From CAZWDL01 sp964632995 (GTDB lineage: Bacteria; Bacteroidota; Bacteroidia; Chitinophagales; Saprospiraceae), in the NCBI GenBank assembly GCA_964632995.1, contig CAZWDL010000056.1, forward strand, positions 1 to 45,478: a stretch of 45,478 nucleotides of DNA, given 5' to 3'. The position numbers and the translations under genes are program-made. The notes beneath the pieces are model-generated. The model was not told the origin of the DNA. It made no database searches and was given only the letters and a program-made list of their open reading frames with translations. The first letter of the stretch is position 1; each line of letters opens with the position of its first letter. This document shows, one piece after another, positions 7,105 to 16,553 of the stretch.

Positions 7105-7740
7105 ATGTCACTCAGATTAGGAGACAAAGCGCCCAACTTTACGGCGAAAACCACCGAAGGCGAAATTAATTTCTACGAATGGCTGGGCGACAGCTGGGGC
7201 GTACTGTACTCGCACCCGGCCGATTTTACGCCCGTTTGCACCACCGAACTCGGCCGCACAGCCGCCCTGAAAGAAGAGTTCGCCAAGCGCAACGCCAAGA
7301 TTATTGCTCTTAGTGTGGACCCGCTGGAAGATCATATGAAGTGGCTCGGCGACATCGAAGAGACTCAAAACGTCAAAATGAATTTCCCCATCATCGCCGA
7401 TGAGGACCGCAAGGTGGCCGAACTCTACGACATGATCCACCCCAAAGCGGATGAAAAGTTTACGGTACGCACCGTTTTCGTTATCGATCCGGATAAGAAA
7501 ATCCGGCTGACCCTGACGTATCCACCTTCCACCGGCCGGAATTTCCACGAAATTCTGCGCGTCATCGATTCACTGCAACTGACGGACAGTTACAGCGTCG
7601 CCACGCCGGTCGACTGGGAAGAAGGAGAGGATGTCGTCATCTCTCCCTCTTTAAGCGATGAAGAGGCTGATAAAAAATTTCCTAAAGGCTATGAGAAAGT
7701 AAAGCCCTACCTGCGCATGACCCCGCAGCCGAATAAATAA
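7105..7740 (+). CDS. Peroxiredoxin, 1-Cys (Prx6) type
   Basis: A 211-residue peroxiredoxin that reduces hydrogen peroxide and organic peroxides in the cytoplasm. The peroxidatic Cys is C45 in the signature PADFTPVCTTE, with T42 in place. There is no other cysteine in the protein, so it is a 1-Cys enzyme that needs an external thiol for recycling. The long C-terminal extension with ATPVDWEEGEDVVISPS is typical of the Prx6 subfamily. It is flanked by terminators on both sides and looks monocistronic. Neither a promoter consensus nor an OxyR-like site could be assigned with confidence. Confidence 0.93.
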   Translation: MSLRLGDKAPNFTAKTTEGEINFYEWLGDSWGVLYSHPADFTPVCTTELGRTAALKEEFAKRNAKIIALSVDPLEDHMKWLGDIEETQNVKMNFPIIADEDRKVAELYDMIHPKADEKFTVRTVFVIDPDKKIRLTLTYPPSTGRNFHEILRVIDSLQLTDSYSVATPVDWEEGEDVVISPSLSDEEADKKFPKGYEKVKPYLRMTPQPNK

Positions 7741-7760
7741 CACCGGACATTATTTCCTGA

Positions 7761-7819
7761 AAAAAGAGGGCTGGAGAGGCTGCCGTTTATGGTGACAACC
7801 TTTTCCTGCCCTTTTTTTT
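7761..7819. terminator. Probable bidirectional terminator between converging genes
   Basis: An A-rich arm with gagggc (7766-7771) faces gccc and eight Ts (7808-7819). The stem is short in GC pairs, so confidence is moderate. It lies between the peroxiredoxin and the convergent PKD/T9SS gene. Confidence 0.5.
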
Positions 7820-7892
7820 GTGAGGTCAGAAGAGAAAAGACTTGGAGCCTGGAAGATATAATCAGAAACTAATCTGTCCAGATACTCCAGCC

Positions 7893-9206
7893 TCACCGGC
7901 TTACCTGTAGCCAGCCGCTGCCCAGCGTTTCTCCCGTTTGGGATTGCACGAAAAAAGGGTAGCTGCCTGCGGGCCAGGTCTGTATATTAAGATTTAGCGG
8001 CTCCCGAAGCGGGCTTTTAAACAACTCCTGGCCGAGGCTGTTCCGGATGGAAATAAACAGATTATCCTTTATGGCATGTTTCAGTTCGATGCGGACCTGT
8101 TCAGCGGCGGGGTTGGGATATAGTTGAAACCCATATTCTGCCCGGAGTCTTTCCGTAGAAGTCAGCATTATCTCGACCGTCTGACAGCTCGTATTCTGGC
8201 CGGCACTGTTTTCGACGGTCAGGCACACATTGTAGGTGCCCGAGGCAGCGAAGGTATGCGTGGGACTCTGTTGGTTGCTGCTGCTGCCGTCGTCAAAATC
8301 CCAGCTCCAGGAAGCAGGCATGTTGGTCGACTGATCTGTAAAGGCTACCGTCCCTCCTCCCTGGGCGGCAAAGGAAAATTGTGCTACCGGCGCCACGACC
8401 CCCGCGCCGGTCTGCCGGTCGGAAAGCCACTGTGCCTCCGTTACCACGCCGGTTTCGTCCAGAAACAGGCTGAATACCGGGCCGAAGCCGTCTTTGGCTA
8501 CCCATTGGTAGGTTTCATTCATAGACTGTTCGTTGAATAGCGGCGTCCAGGCGCCGCTCACCTGGATCTCTATCCTGTCGGATATATCAGAGACTGAATA
8601 CAGTCGCAGAACGTCAAAAGTGCTGAAATCTGTGGTGATTTGCCCGTAAGCATCGGCGGTTATCGTTACGTCTTCCGTGTGACTGATGCGCACCGAATCA
8701 AATTCCAGGGGAACCCCCAGATCAACGGAATCCGCAGGAAGCGCAATCGTAAAGGTATAGGTATCTTCGTAGCTGCTGCCAAAAGAAAGCGGGAAGCGAA
8801 AAGTCGTCTGCGGCGGTTCGAAGCGTACCACGACGGGATCGTCGGTGATGGGGGTTTCTATGGCCGTTCCCAGGTTGAACAGACCATCCTGGGTAAGCAA
8901 GGCGTAGGAATAGATGGTGTCACTGCGCAGGGCGAGATTGGCATTGGGGAAAAGATCAAAATTAGGGGCCTCGGCAGGATTAACAAAAGTTGTGCTGAAA
9001 GTGTCGGCGCCGCTCACCTGGGCGAAATCCCAGGTCTGATTTTCTCCGGCAGGGCCGGGTGTCAGGCCCATAGGCATTGTATCGGAAACGTATTCCAGTA
9101 CGTCTCCGACATTGGGTACATCATCGGCCGTGAGGGTGATCTGAGCCGAAAGCGAATAGGGCAGCGAGAATATAAGGGAGGAGGCTAAGTAAATCGCTAG
9201 TCTCAT
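7893..9206 (-). CDS. Secreted protein with PKD domain and T9SS sorting domain
   Basis: A 437-residue secreted protein of unknown specific function. The N-terminus (MRLAIYLASSLIFSLPYSLSAQ) is a signal peptide. Residues about 23-260 form a beta-rich region that I do not recognise. A PKD domain follows at about 272-346 (SWSWDFDDGS, SPTHTFAASGTYNVCLTV). The last 80 residues are a type A T9SS C-terminal sorting domain (GFQLYPNPAAEQVRIEL through GSYPFFVQSQ), so the protein should be exported through the type IX system to the cell surface or medium. It stands alone, convergent with the peroxiredoxin gene. The PKD domain suggests adhesion or binding to polymers; no catalytic motif is seen. Confidence 0.85.
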   Translation of the reverse strand: MRLAIYLASSLIFSLPYSLSAQITLTADDVPNVGDVLEYVSDTMPMGLTPGPAGENQTWDFAQVSGADTFSTTFVNPAEAPNFDLFPNANLALRSDTIYSYALLTQDGLFNLGTAIETPITDDPVVVRFEPPQTTFRFPLSFGSSYEDTYTFTIALPADSVDLGVPLEFDSVRISHTEDVTITADAYGQITTDFSTFDVLRLYSVSDISDRIEIQVSGAWTPLFNEQSMNETYQWVAKDGFGPVFSLFLDETGVVTEAQWLSDRQTGAGVVAPVAQFSFAAQGGGTVAFTDQSTNMPASWSWDFDDGSSSNQQSPTHTFAASGTYNVCLTVENSAGQNTSCQTVEIMLTSTERLRAEYGFQLYPNPAAEQVRIELKHAIKDNLFISIRNSLGQELFKSPLREPLNLNIQTWPAGSYPFFVQSQTGETLGSGWLQVSR

Positions 9207-9377
9207 ACGAATCAGGTTTTAGGTTTATAAAATGAAAGGACTTTCTGGAAGAAAAAACCGGGTGTTTCTCTTTCCCGGGAAAGTCAGATGGAAGAATGGG
9301 GAAAGTTTAAAATATCATGGAGTACTCTTACTAATTTAGTCGCCTTGAAGTTCAGGTTGCTGATATGATGATTAATT

Positions 9378-9424
9378 AGGAGCCGGCTGGAAATGGGGAA
9401 GTTATTTTCAGCCGGTTCCTTAAT
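9378..9424. repeat. Short hairpin repeat, family 3, copy 1
   Basis: aggagccggctggaaa (9378-9393) pairs with ttttcagccggttcct (9405-9420). About 40 bp, from ccggctg to ttcagccggttccttaa, is nearly identical to the reverse complement of 36256-36300. Here it sits 22 bp upstream of a start codon, whereas the other copy lies downstream of a gene. Confidence 0.75.
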
Positions 9425-9445
9425 ATACAAAAAATTATTTATTTG

Positions 9446-10405
9446 ATGATCCATAAAGAAAAGATTCTGCTCATCGACCCTCCCCATCCCATCCTTCGGG
9501 AACGCCTCGAGAACCTTGGGTTTGCGGTGGATCCGCATTATGATACGCCGAAGGAAGAACTACAGAAGAGGCTACCAGACTACGTTGGAGTGGTCATGCG
9601 CAGCCGCGTACCAGCTGATCGAACCTTTATCGATGCTGCTGAAAAACTCGCTTTTATTGCCCGCGAAGGCGTGGGCACGGAACACATCGATGTGGATTAC
9701 GCCGAATCGAAAGGCATTCGGGTCTTGACTTCACCGGAAGGAAGCCGCGATACGGTGGCCGAACACGCCCTGGGGCTCCTGCTCAGCCTGATGAATAACC
9801 TCAGCCGGGCCGACCGGGAGGTGCGAAAGGGAGAATGGATCCGCGAAGGAAACCGCGGCGTGGAGGTCAAGGGGAAAACGGTGGGTATTCTGGGATACGG
9901 TAATATGGGCACCGCCCTGGCGCAACGCCTTGCCGGCTTTCAGTGCCGCGTCATCGCCTATGATAAATACAAAAAAGACTACGGTGACCGGTACGCCGCC
10001 GCAGTCGACCCGGAAACACTATGGCGGGAAAGCGACATCCTGAGCTTACATATTCCCTACATGGAATCCAATCATCATTTCGTCAACGGCGATTTTCTCG
10101 ATCGTTTCCACAAGCCGGTCTACCTCGTCAATACCGCCCGCGGGTTGGTGCTCCACACGGCCGACCTGGTGGACCGGCTCAAAAGCGGCCGCGTACGCGG
10201 CGCCGCCCTCGATGTGCTGGAATACGAAGAAGGCTCTTTTAACTTCCTCGACTTCGACTCTCTGCCCGCCCCCTTTCACTACCTCCAACAGGCGGATAAT
10301 GTCGTGCTCTCTCCGCACATTGCCGGCTGGTCAGTGGAATCCAAAGCAGGCCACGGCCGTGTGCTGGCCGACAAGATTGAACGGATGTTCGGACGGGGGG
10401 AGTGA
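9446..10405 (+). CDS. D-isomer specific 2-hydroxyacid dehydrogenase
   Basis: A 319-residue NAD-dependent 2-hydroxyacid dehydrogenase. ATG at 9446 is preferred to the TTG directly before it. The Rossmann motif GILGYGNMG is at 147-155. The catalytic set is R232 (NTARG), an acidic residue near E261 (LDVLEYEE) and H291 (LSPHIAGW). The general fold matches SerA/GyaR-type enzymes, including the phosphoglycerate dehydrogenase-like group, but there is no C-terminal ACT domain, so the substrate is open: 3-phosphoglycerate, glyoxylate or another 2-oxoacid. It converges on the DUF1080 lipoprotein gene, with only an 85 bp gap. Confidence 0.9.
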   Translation: MIHKEKILLIDPPHPILRERLENLGFAVDPHYDTPKEELQKRLPDYVGVVMRSRVPADRTFIDAAEKLAFIAREGVGTEHIDVDYAESKGIRVLTSPEGSRDTVAEHALGLLLSLMNNLSRADREVRKGEWIREGNRGVEVKGKTVGILGYGNMGTALAQRLAGFQCRVIAYDKYKKDYGDRYAAAVDPETLWRESDILSLHIPYMESNHHFVNGDFLDRFHKPVYLVNTARGLVLHTADLVDRLKSGRVRGAALDVLEYEEGSFNFLDFDSLPAPFHYLQQADNVVLSPHIAGWSVESKAGHGRVLADKIERMFGRGE

Positions 10406-10490
10406 GCTGGATGCTGGATAAGCCCAGCTAAGCCCCTTCTGACTTCTCGGAGCGAAGCGAAGAGCCGTATGGCCCACTTCGATTTGGATG

Positions 10491-11201
10491 CTAGATGCTG
10501 GTATCCGCACTCAGCTGTTCTATCGGGGTTAGCTCCAGTTTTCGGAATTCTACCTCTGAGCCCTCCGCCTGTACTGCAATTTGTCCTTGGGTCGCCGTGC
10601 AGTCGAATCCGTAGTTGACCAAGTCGCCGTTGACCCACACTTTGATTTCGTCATCGAGGCATTCGATAATCATGGTATTCCACTCGCCCACCGGATTTTC
10701 GGAGCCGTCGGTGAGGTTGACAATACGTCGCTTTTTGCCTTCGGTGATGCCCCATTCTTCTTTGGGCCCCCTGCGTTCTTCCATATCCGGAACCTTAATA
10801 TCTTCGACGATACACCAGAAATCGCCCGCATTTTCGTGCATCATCTGTACCTCCAGCGATTTTGGGAACATGCTGTAAAGGGCGCGTGGCTCCGAGGCGT
10901 GCACCAGCACGCCGCAATTGCCGGGCTCGCCGGCGAAGCGGTACTCTACTTCCAGGCGGTAGTCCTGGTAAACCGAATCGGTGATGAGATGACCGGGAGG
11001 GGTGCCCAGACTGACCAGCATGCCTTCGCGGACGATGAAAGGATTCCGGGCCTGGGCGTTGGTGTCCAACTCGGGCACATCGACGTGCCAGCCACTCAGG
11101 TCTTTTCCATTGAAAAGTTGAGTGACCTCAGGTTCGGAAGCCGAAGAAGAACAGCTGGCCATTGCAGAGGCCAGGATATAGAGGAGGAGCAGTTGTTTCA
11201 T
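10491..11201 (-). CDS. DUF1080 / 3-keto-disaccharide hydrolase family lipoprotein
   Basis: A 236-residue lipoprotein. The signal peptide ends in ASAMASC (Cys17), followed by a Ser-rich linker, so it should be lipid-anchored in an outer or periplasmic membrane leaflet. The DUF1080 jelly-roll domain fills the rest: LFNGKDLSGWHV at its start, then GCGVLVHA-like GNCGVLVHASEP, LEVQMMHENAG, WNTMIIECLDDEIKVWVNG and the closing GQIAVQAEGSEVEFRKLEL strand. Members act on 3-keto sugars or glycans; activity here is inferred only. It is a neighbour of a PQQ sugar dehydrogenase-like lipoprotein on the same strand, which would fit sugar oxidation. Confidence 0.88.
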   Translation of the reverse strand: MKQLLLLYILASAMASCSSSASEPEVTQLFNGKDLSGWHVDVPELDTNAQARNPFIVREGMLVSLGTPPGHLITDSVYQDYRLEVEYRFAGEPGNCGVLVHASEPRALYSMFPKSLEVQMMHENAGDFWCIVEDIKVPDMEERRGPKEEWGITEGKKRRIVNLTDGSENPVGEWNTMIIECLDDEIKVWVNGDLVNYGFDCTATQGQIAVQAEGSEVEFRKLELTPIEQLSADTSI

Positions 11202-11321
11202 GAATGGATCAGTCTCATAAATGATTAAAAAGTTAGCTTAAATGTAGCAGTTTTTGAGGGAAATAAATGCTTTCTGCTTCCTTTGCATCAAATACTTTTC
11301 CTAACCATTTCCTCTGGTCTT

Positions 11322-12026
11322 TCACGGTGATCCGCTTATCCGCAGAATCTTATCCCTTTCCGGCGGACAATTCCCCCGCCCGTCGCAGTTGCTGGTCGTG
11401 AGGTAAAGCGCGCCGTCGGGCCCCATCATCACCTCGCGCAGCCGACCCTGATCGTTTTGCAAATACACTTCGTGTTGGATGACGCGCTGCCCCTCGATAC
11501 CGTTGAAAATGATGCCCTGCCGTTCGGCCTGCAGACCGTCGTCCGACAGGCGCCAGCGTTCGATCCGGTTGACGGCCCGACCGCCTTCATTCGCAGTAAC
11601 ATACATATAGAAGAGGCGGTTGTTGCTGAATTGGGGATGTAAGGCCAGACCCAGCAATCCGCCTTCGGATGTTCTGCCGATCTCTACGGTAGCGATGGGC
11701 TCGGGGTGGAGTTGCGCCGTTCCGCTGATATCCCGGCCCAGGCGCAGCCTGCCGGGGCGCTCGGTGACCAGCAGGTCGCCGTTGGGTAGAAAAGCCATGC
11801 CCCAGGGTACGTCAAGCCCGGAGACAACAGTTTCGAGCTGAAAGCTTGTATTCCCTTCGGGACCGAAGCCCTGGTCCACCAACCGGCATTCCCGGGCTTC
11901 ATAGGTGGCTTGGGTATCTCCTTTTGCTGAAACTTCACTCGTTGCAGCAGAGTGATCGGCGGAGGAACTGCATGCCGGACTCACGGCCAGCAGAAGGGCA
12001 AACAATAAGAGATAAAGGGAAGGCAT
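11322..12026 (-). CDS. PQQ-dependent sugar dehydrogenase-like lipoprotein, internally shortened
   Basis: The ATG at 12026 gives a 234-residue lipoprotein (signal ending LLLAVSPAC). The N-terminal blades of an aldose/glucose sorbosone dehydrogenase propeller are clear: LDVPWGMAFLPNGDLLVTERPGRL, then GGLLGLALHPQFSNNRLFYMYV and NRIERWRL. After IIFNGI the sequence jumps to GQRVIQHEVYLQ, RLREVMMGPDGALYLTTSN and CDGRG...DKILRI, which is normally the C-terminal blade. The middle, which carries the HNGGR and YGHRNPQG-type segments, is absent, so about 150 residues are missing compared with the usual 350-400. The frame is kept. An active PQQ enzyme is unlikely. Real in-frame deletion or an assembly error are the options. 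Confidence 0.75.
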   Translation of the reverse strand: MPSLYLLLFALLLAVSPACSSSADHSAATSEVSAKGDTQATYEARECRLVDQGFGPEGNTSFQLETVVSGLDVPWGMAFLPNGDLLVTERPGRLRLGRDISGTAQLHPEPIATVEIGRTSEGGLLGLALHPQFSNNRLFYMYVTANEGGRAVNRIERWRLSDDGLQAERQGIIFNGIEGQRVIQHEVYLQNDQGRLREVMMGPDGALYLTTSNCDGRGNCPPERDKILRISGSP

Positions 12027-12165
12027 AAGAAAAGTTTGTCGTCCGAAAATGCTGTTTCCCGGAGTGTTCTCCAGGCTAAACTTCATAAAACAATAAGATA
12101 ACCGGAACAGCGCAAGTTCATTCATGCAAGGAAAGACCCACTGTAACAAGTCCTTGCAACGAAGG

Positions 12166-12196
12166 TTGCCCGGCAGACGAATTTTCCCTATACTTG
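12166..12196 (+). promoter_or_regulatory. Candidate promoter of the SNF2 helicase gene
   Basis: TTG (12166-12168) and TATACTTG (12189-12196), 20 bp apart, resemble the TTTG/TAnnTTTG consensus with one -7 mismatch. It is followed by a leader of about 50 nt. Confidence 0.4.
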
Positions 12197-12253
12197 TCTG
12201 CTCGGCATTTTTTAGTTTTTTAAAAAAGAAGCATTTAATTTTCTCCCGAAAGC

Positions 12254-15196
12254 ATGCAGCATCAAATTTCCAAAAGCACCCGGACAGATTACGAAGTCGT
12301 ATACAACCTCACCGAATTGCTCCCTGATCTGTATCTGCCAGAGGCCTTTATCGTCAGCCGCGATCGCGACGGATACCTGGCGCATATACAGCAAAAGGCC
12401 TTGCCGGAAACCATCGGCAGCTTCGATCTGGAACTGAATCCACTCCGCCGCCAACTATTTGAACTCATTGAAACACTACAGCCTAAGGCGCTGGAAAAGC
12501 GTTTCAACACCTCCAAAAAGCGACCCAAATCCCTGGAAGTGCTAATGGAAGACCGGGCGATCAAGCAGTCGGTACTGAAATACGTACACCGGCAGCTGGA
12601 TATATTGCTCGTGCAGGTGCTGCGCCGGTATTTGCCGCTTACCCTGGAAGTAGAGCGAAAGGTATTGGTGAAAGACTTCCTGGTCACCCCGCAGCAGGAG
12701 GAGCTGGAACCGCTGCTCGCTTTCGAACGTACGGCTTCGGCAATACAGTATCGTCTTCGCCTGGGACACAAAGGAAAGGCTTTTCGCATCAGCGAATACG
12801 AAGTACTACCCGTCACCAATCATCCGGTCGCCTGGATCATCCTGGATTACAAGCTATTCAAAGTGGCTCATATCAACGGCCATATGGTGAAGCCTTTCCG
12901 CCAAAAGGATGAAGTGACCATTCCCCGGGCCTCGGTGAAAGCCTATTTCGAGAAATTTATCACTAAGGTTGTTTCCAAGGTCGATATCGAAGCGAAGGGC
13001 TTTGAAGTGATTTGCTACGACAAGTTGTCCGGCGCCCTGCTGGAACCGGTTAAAGACCTGTTCAACGACCGCTGGGTCCTGGCGCTTCGCATGATTTATC
13101 CTAATGCCGAATTCAACTGGAGCGATAAAAAGGACCGGCGCACGACGCTGGATTTTAACACCGACGATATCCGCATCCTGCAGGTGCGCCGCGATGAAGA
13201 AACGGAGAAAAGCTATATAGACAAGCTGAGCGATTTTGGACTGGAGCAGGCGGAAGGCAGTTACTTTTTCCCTGGTGAAGCAAGCGATCACCCTAATTTT
13301 TTACTGGAGTGGATGTCCCGCCATCGTCCGGAATTAGAAAAGGCAGGCTTTGAGGTGGCCCAGCCGGAATACGAGGAAAAAGAATTGTACCTGTATCCGG
13401 CTGATATTCAGCTAGGGGCTTCGCAGAAAAACGACTGGTTTGATATCTACGGGAACATCATTGTTGGGGAATTCAGCTTTCCCTTTCTTCGTCTGGCTTC
13501 TTATATCCGCGACGATAACCCCTATTATCCTTTGCCCAACGGCACTTACTTTGTCATTCCCCAGGAGTGGATGAGCCGCTACCGCAGCCTGGTTCAGTTC
13601 GGCCGTAAAGACGGCGATGAGCTGCGCCTCAGCAAAAGCCAGTATCCGCTGCTACAGGAGCTGGGACTGCAGGAAGGACAGGAGGTGGAGGAAAAGCTGG
13701 ACGCGGACGACTATTCGCCCTCCCAAAAGCTCAAAGCGGAACTGCGGCCTTATCAACTGGAAGGTGTACGCTGGCTGGTGCAGCTGTACCGCAGTGAGCT
13801 CGGAGGCTGCCTGGCCGATGATATGGGTCTGGGAAAAACTTTGCAAACCATTGCGGTATTGCTGTACGCCAAAGAGCAACGCGCAGCAAAAATGGAGTCC
13901 GATCCTGCCGGCAAACCTCAGCTTTCCCTCTTCGATACCGTTCCCGATGCCGATGTGCTCAAACCTCTCAATGCCCTGATTATCCTTCCGGCTTCCCTGG
14001 TGTACAACTGGGAGAGCGAAATCCGGCAGTTTGCCCCCAGCCTGAGCACCTACAAACATATCGGACCCAAGCGACATAAAGACAGCCGTATTCTGGCCCG
14101 CTACGATGTGGTGCTGACCACCTACCAGACCGCCCTGCGCGATGTGGAATTACTGCGCAAGATCGAACACGAATATATTGTTCTGGACGAGAGCCACTAC
14201 ATCAAAAACCGGGAGAGCAAGATCTTCAAAGCAATCAACAACCTGGAAGCGCGCCACAAAGTATCGCTTAGTGGTACGCCGATTGAGAACTCCCTGTCCG
14301 ACCTCTGGTCACAAATGCAGTTCATCAATCCCAACCTGTTGGGAAATTTCAGCTTTTTCCGGCGCGAATTCATAAATCCCATAGAAAAGCATCAGCAGGA
14401 AGATAAAAAAGACCGCTTGCGCAAACTCGTGGATCCCTACTTGTTGCGCCGCACAAAGGAGGAGGTCGTTCGCGATCTGCCGCCGCTGACCAATCAGGTG
14501 TTCTACTCCGAAATGACCGGCGAGCAGCGCCGGCTCTACGAAAAAGAAAAGTCGGCCGCCCGTAACTTCCTGCTCGAAAATTACGATGGCAATGATCCCC
14601 AGTACAAAATGATGGTGCTGCGATCCCTGACCAAACTTCGGCAGCTGGCTAATCACCCCAAACTGACGGTAGAGGAGTACGAGAAAGACAGCGGCAAATT
14701 CCAGGATGTGCTGGAACACTGGGATACTATTCGCCGCAGCGGCCACAAAGTACTTTTCTTTAGCTTCTTCGTACAGTACCTCGAGCTGTTCCGCGCGGAG
14801 TTCGAATCTGCCGGCCTTCCTTATACTATGCTGACCGGTGACCTTAGCGCCGCTCAGCGGCAAAAGCAAATCGAATGCTTCGAAAAAGAACAGGAGGTTC
14901 AGTCTTTTCTCATCTCCATCAAAAGCGGCGGCACCGGTCTCAACCTGACAGCTGCCGACTACGTCTTCATCCTCGATCCCTGGTGGAATCCCTTTACCGA
15001 ACAACAGGCGATCGCGAGGGCGCACCGCATCGGGCAGGAGAAACGGGTGATGGCCGTCAAGTTTATCACCAAGGACAGCATCGAAGAAAAAATCCTGCGC
15101 CTGCAGGAGAAGAAATCAAAACTGGCTGAGGATATCATCGGTAGCGCCGGAAAAGCTTCCTTCTCCAGAGGGGAGCTGGAGTACCTGTTTGAGTGA
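12254..15196 (+). CDS. SNF2/RapA-like DEAD/DEAH box helicase
   Basis: A 980-residue SWI2/SNF2 superfamily ATPase, expected to translocate on double-stranded DNA and remodel protein-DNA complexes. The first 490 residues are an uncharacterised N-terminal region typical of the Bacteroidota family. The ATPase core starts at LRPYQLEGVRWLVQLYR; motif I is DDMGLGKT (near 520-527) and motif II is DESH (near 645). LSGTPIENSLSDLWS is motif III. The second RecA domain shows LFFSFF, TGDLSAAQRQ, SGGTGLNLTAADYVF, DPWWNP and the motif VI sequence QAIARAHRIGQ (near 924). Length is normal. It is divergent from the sugar dehydrogenase gene and stands alone. The precise cellular role is unknown. Confidence 0.93.
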   Translation: MQHQISKSTRTDYEVVYNLTELLPDLYLPEAFIVSRDRDGYLAHIQQKALPETIGSFDLELNPLRRQLFELIETLQPKALEKRFNTSKKRPKSLEVLMEDRAIKQSVLKYVHRQLDILLVQVLRRYLPLTLEVERKVLVKDFLVTPQQEELEPLLAFERTASAIQYRLRLGHKGKAFRISEYEVLPVTNHPVAWIILDYKLFKVAHINGHMVKPFRQKDEVTIPRASVKAYFEKFITKVVSKVDIEAKGFEVICYDKLSGALLEPVKDLFNDRWVLALRMIYPNAEFNWSDKKDRRTTLDFNTDDIRILQVRRDEETEKSYIDKLSDFGLEQAEGSYFFPGEASDHPNFLLEWMSRHRPELEKAGFEVAQPEYEEKELYLYPADIQLGASQKNDWFDIYGNIIVGEFSFPFLRLASYIRDDNPYYPLPNGTYFVIPQEWMSRYRSLVQFGRKDGDELRLSKSQYPLLQELGLQEGQEVEEKLDADDYSPSQKLKAELRPYQLEGVRWLVQLYRSELGGCLADDMGLGKTLQTIAVLLYAKEQRAAKMESDPAGKPQLSLFDTVPDADVLKPLNALIILPASLVYNWESEIRQFAPSLSTYKHIGPKRHKDSRILARYDVVLTTYQTALRDVELLRKIEHEYIVLDESHYIKNRESKIFKAINNLEARHKVSLSGTPIENSLSDLWSQMQFINPNLLGNFSFFRREFINPIEKHQQEDKKDRLRKLVDPYLLRRTKEEVVRDLPPLTNQVFYSEMTGEQRRLYEKEKSAARNFLLENYDGNDPQYKMMVLRSLTKLRQLANHPKLTVEEYEKDSGKFQDVLEHWDTIRRSGHKVLFFSFFVQYLELFRAEFESAGLPYTMLTGDLSAAQRQKQIECFEKEQEVQSFLISIKSGGTGLNLTAADYVFILDPWWNPFTEQQAIARAHRIGQEKRVMAVKFITKDSIEEKILRLQEKKSKLAEDIIGSAGKASFSRGELEYLFE

Positions 15197-15227
15197 TTGG
15201 TAGTTGGCGCCCGAAAGTAAAAGAAAA

Positions 15228-15255
15228 CGGGGAGGTCGCCCAAGCGACCTCCCCG
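15228..15255. terminator. Bidirectional terminator between convergent genes
   Basis: A perfect 12 bp stem, cggggaggtcgc (15228-15239) and gcgacctccccg (15244-15255), with a 4 nt loop. On the minus strand it is followed by a T-rich run (ttttcttttactt), serving the gene to the right. On the plus strand no clear U-run follows. Confidence 0.7.
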
Positions 15256-15282
15256 TCACTCAATCCTGTTGGTAGCGGACCT

Positions 15283-16553
15283 TTAGTGACTGATAATCAC
15301 CTTTCCGGCTTGTTTCAGCTTCCCTTCCGCATCGGTTAATTTGATCATATAAAGCCCCTCCGCCATTCCGGCGACGGACAGCTCCGTCCGCGTTTCACCG
15401 GCGAGCAGCTGATGCTGGGCAATCACGCGACCCGTGAGGTCTATCAGATATAGGAAAGTACGCTGGTCCGGGGTCGACGATGCGTCCAGAGCAGAGGTAT
15501 CTTCAATTGATCGATCATCGAATTCAACCGTGACCATATTGCGGGCTGGATTGGGGTAAACACTCATGGATGTATTGGTTCGCTGAGCCTCGCGGTTGCC
15601 CGGCGAAGAGATGAAGGTCTGACAACTTCCGGTACTTTGCCCGGCGCTGCAGTTGGCCGCTACGCACCATTCGTAGGAATTGCCCCGGATCAGATCCGGA
15701 TACACGGTCGTGGTTCCCGTATATGTATCGATCGTTGAAGTACTGGTCGACAGGTCGGTGAAGGTCACTGTGTAGCTACTTGCACCGCTTACGGCATTCC
15801 AGGTCAGCTCTGCTTGGCGCCCACCTTTCGTGATCTTTTCTACCAGACCGTTTGGTGCGGTACATTCTTCGGCAGGCTGGCAGGCTGTATCACTGTCGCA
15901 GTCGGCATCAGCGCAATCGACTGCCCCGTCGCCATCGTTATCGATGCCGTCGTCACATATTTCAGCGACAGGCTGGCAAGCGGTATCGCTGTCACAATCC
16001 GGATCATCGCAATCGGTGAGTCCGTCGCCATCGTTATCGATCCCGTCGTCACAGATTTCAGCTGCGGGGGAGCCGCCGCAGGCAGCCGGAGAAGACAATA
16101 GGCTTTCGCGGGCGCCGCCGGAGGCGAACAGTGCGTTCATCCGGCCGGATTGGCCTTGGGTAAAGAGATTCATACAAGCGTCGTCGGAATAGTCCATGTA
16201 GTTTTGAACCATGTCGGTACTGCGGCAGGAGACATGGTCTACATTGCAACCTTAATTCGGATTATCGGAATCCGGCGTATCTGGGCATCGCTGATATTTT
16301 CTGTGCTGTTTTCATAGACGATGTGCACTACCACCGGAATTTTCACCACTTCCGCCCGGAAATCGATGCCACGCTCCAGGTAACGCTGGGTGAATTGCTC
16401 GATACGTTCCATCCGGAATTGCATTTGCGGATCTTCCTCCAGCAGGCGGTCGAGTACTTCCATAGTGCCGCAATTGCGCTGCTGGGCGAAGCCGTTCTGG
16501 TTAAAAAGTAACAGCAGGGGGAGAATTGAGAACAGGTACAAGATTGATCTCAT
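15283..16553 (-). pseudogene. Remnant of a secreted M43 metalloprotease with T9SS domain
   Basis: Two fragments of one gene. The 5' part begins at ATG 16553 with a signal peptide (ILPLLLLFNQNGFAQ) and holds the start of a pregnancy-associated plasma protein-A type (M43) domain, VVKIPVVVHIVYE...ISDAQI. Near 16262 it jumps, in a different frame, to the end of that domain: NPN, a TAA stop, GCNVDHVSC, then DMVQNYMDYSDDACMNLFT. The zinc-binding HEXXHXXGXXH segment and about 150-170 residues are gone. Downstream are two MopE-like EICDDGIDNDGDG repeats, a fibronectin III-like stretch (about 115-205 of the 309-residue 3' fragment) and a T9SS sorting domain (MSVYPNPARNMVTVEF to the end). Proteolytic activity must be lost. 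Confidence 0.82.
15862..16080 (-). repeat. Two tandem MopE-like acidic repeats
   Basis: Two near-identical units of roughly 33 codons inside the M43 remnant, each encoding EICDDGIDNDGDG followed by DCDSDTACQP. The Asp/Asn/Gly pattern with paired Cys resembles calcium-binding loops found as linkers in secreted Bacteroidota and myxobacterial proteins. Confidence 0.85.

Noticed and set aside
15862..16080. Tandem repeats as a possible CRISPR-like array
   Set aside because: The repeats are in-frame coding units (EICDDGIDNDGDG) with no spacers between them.
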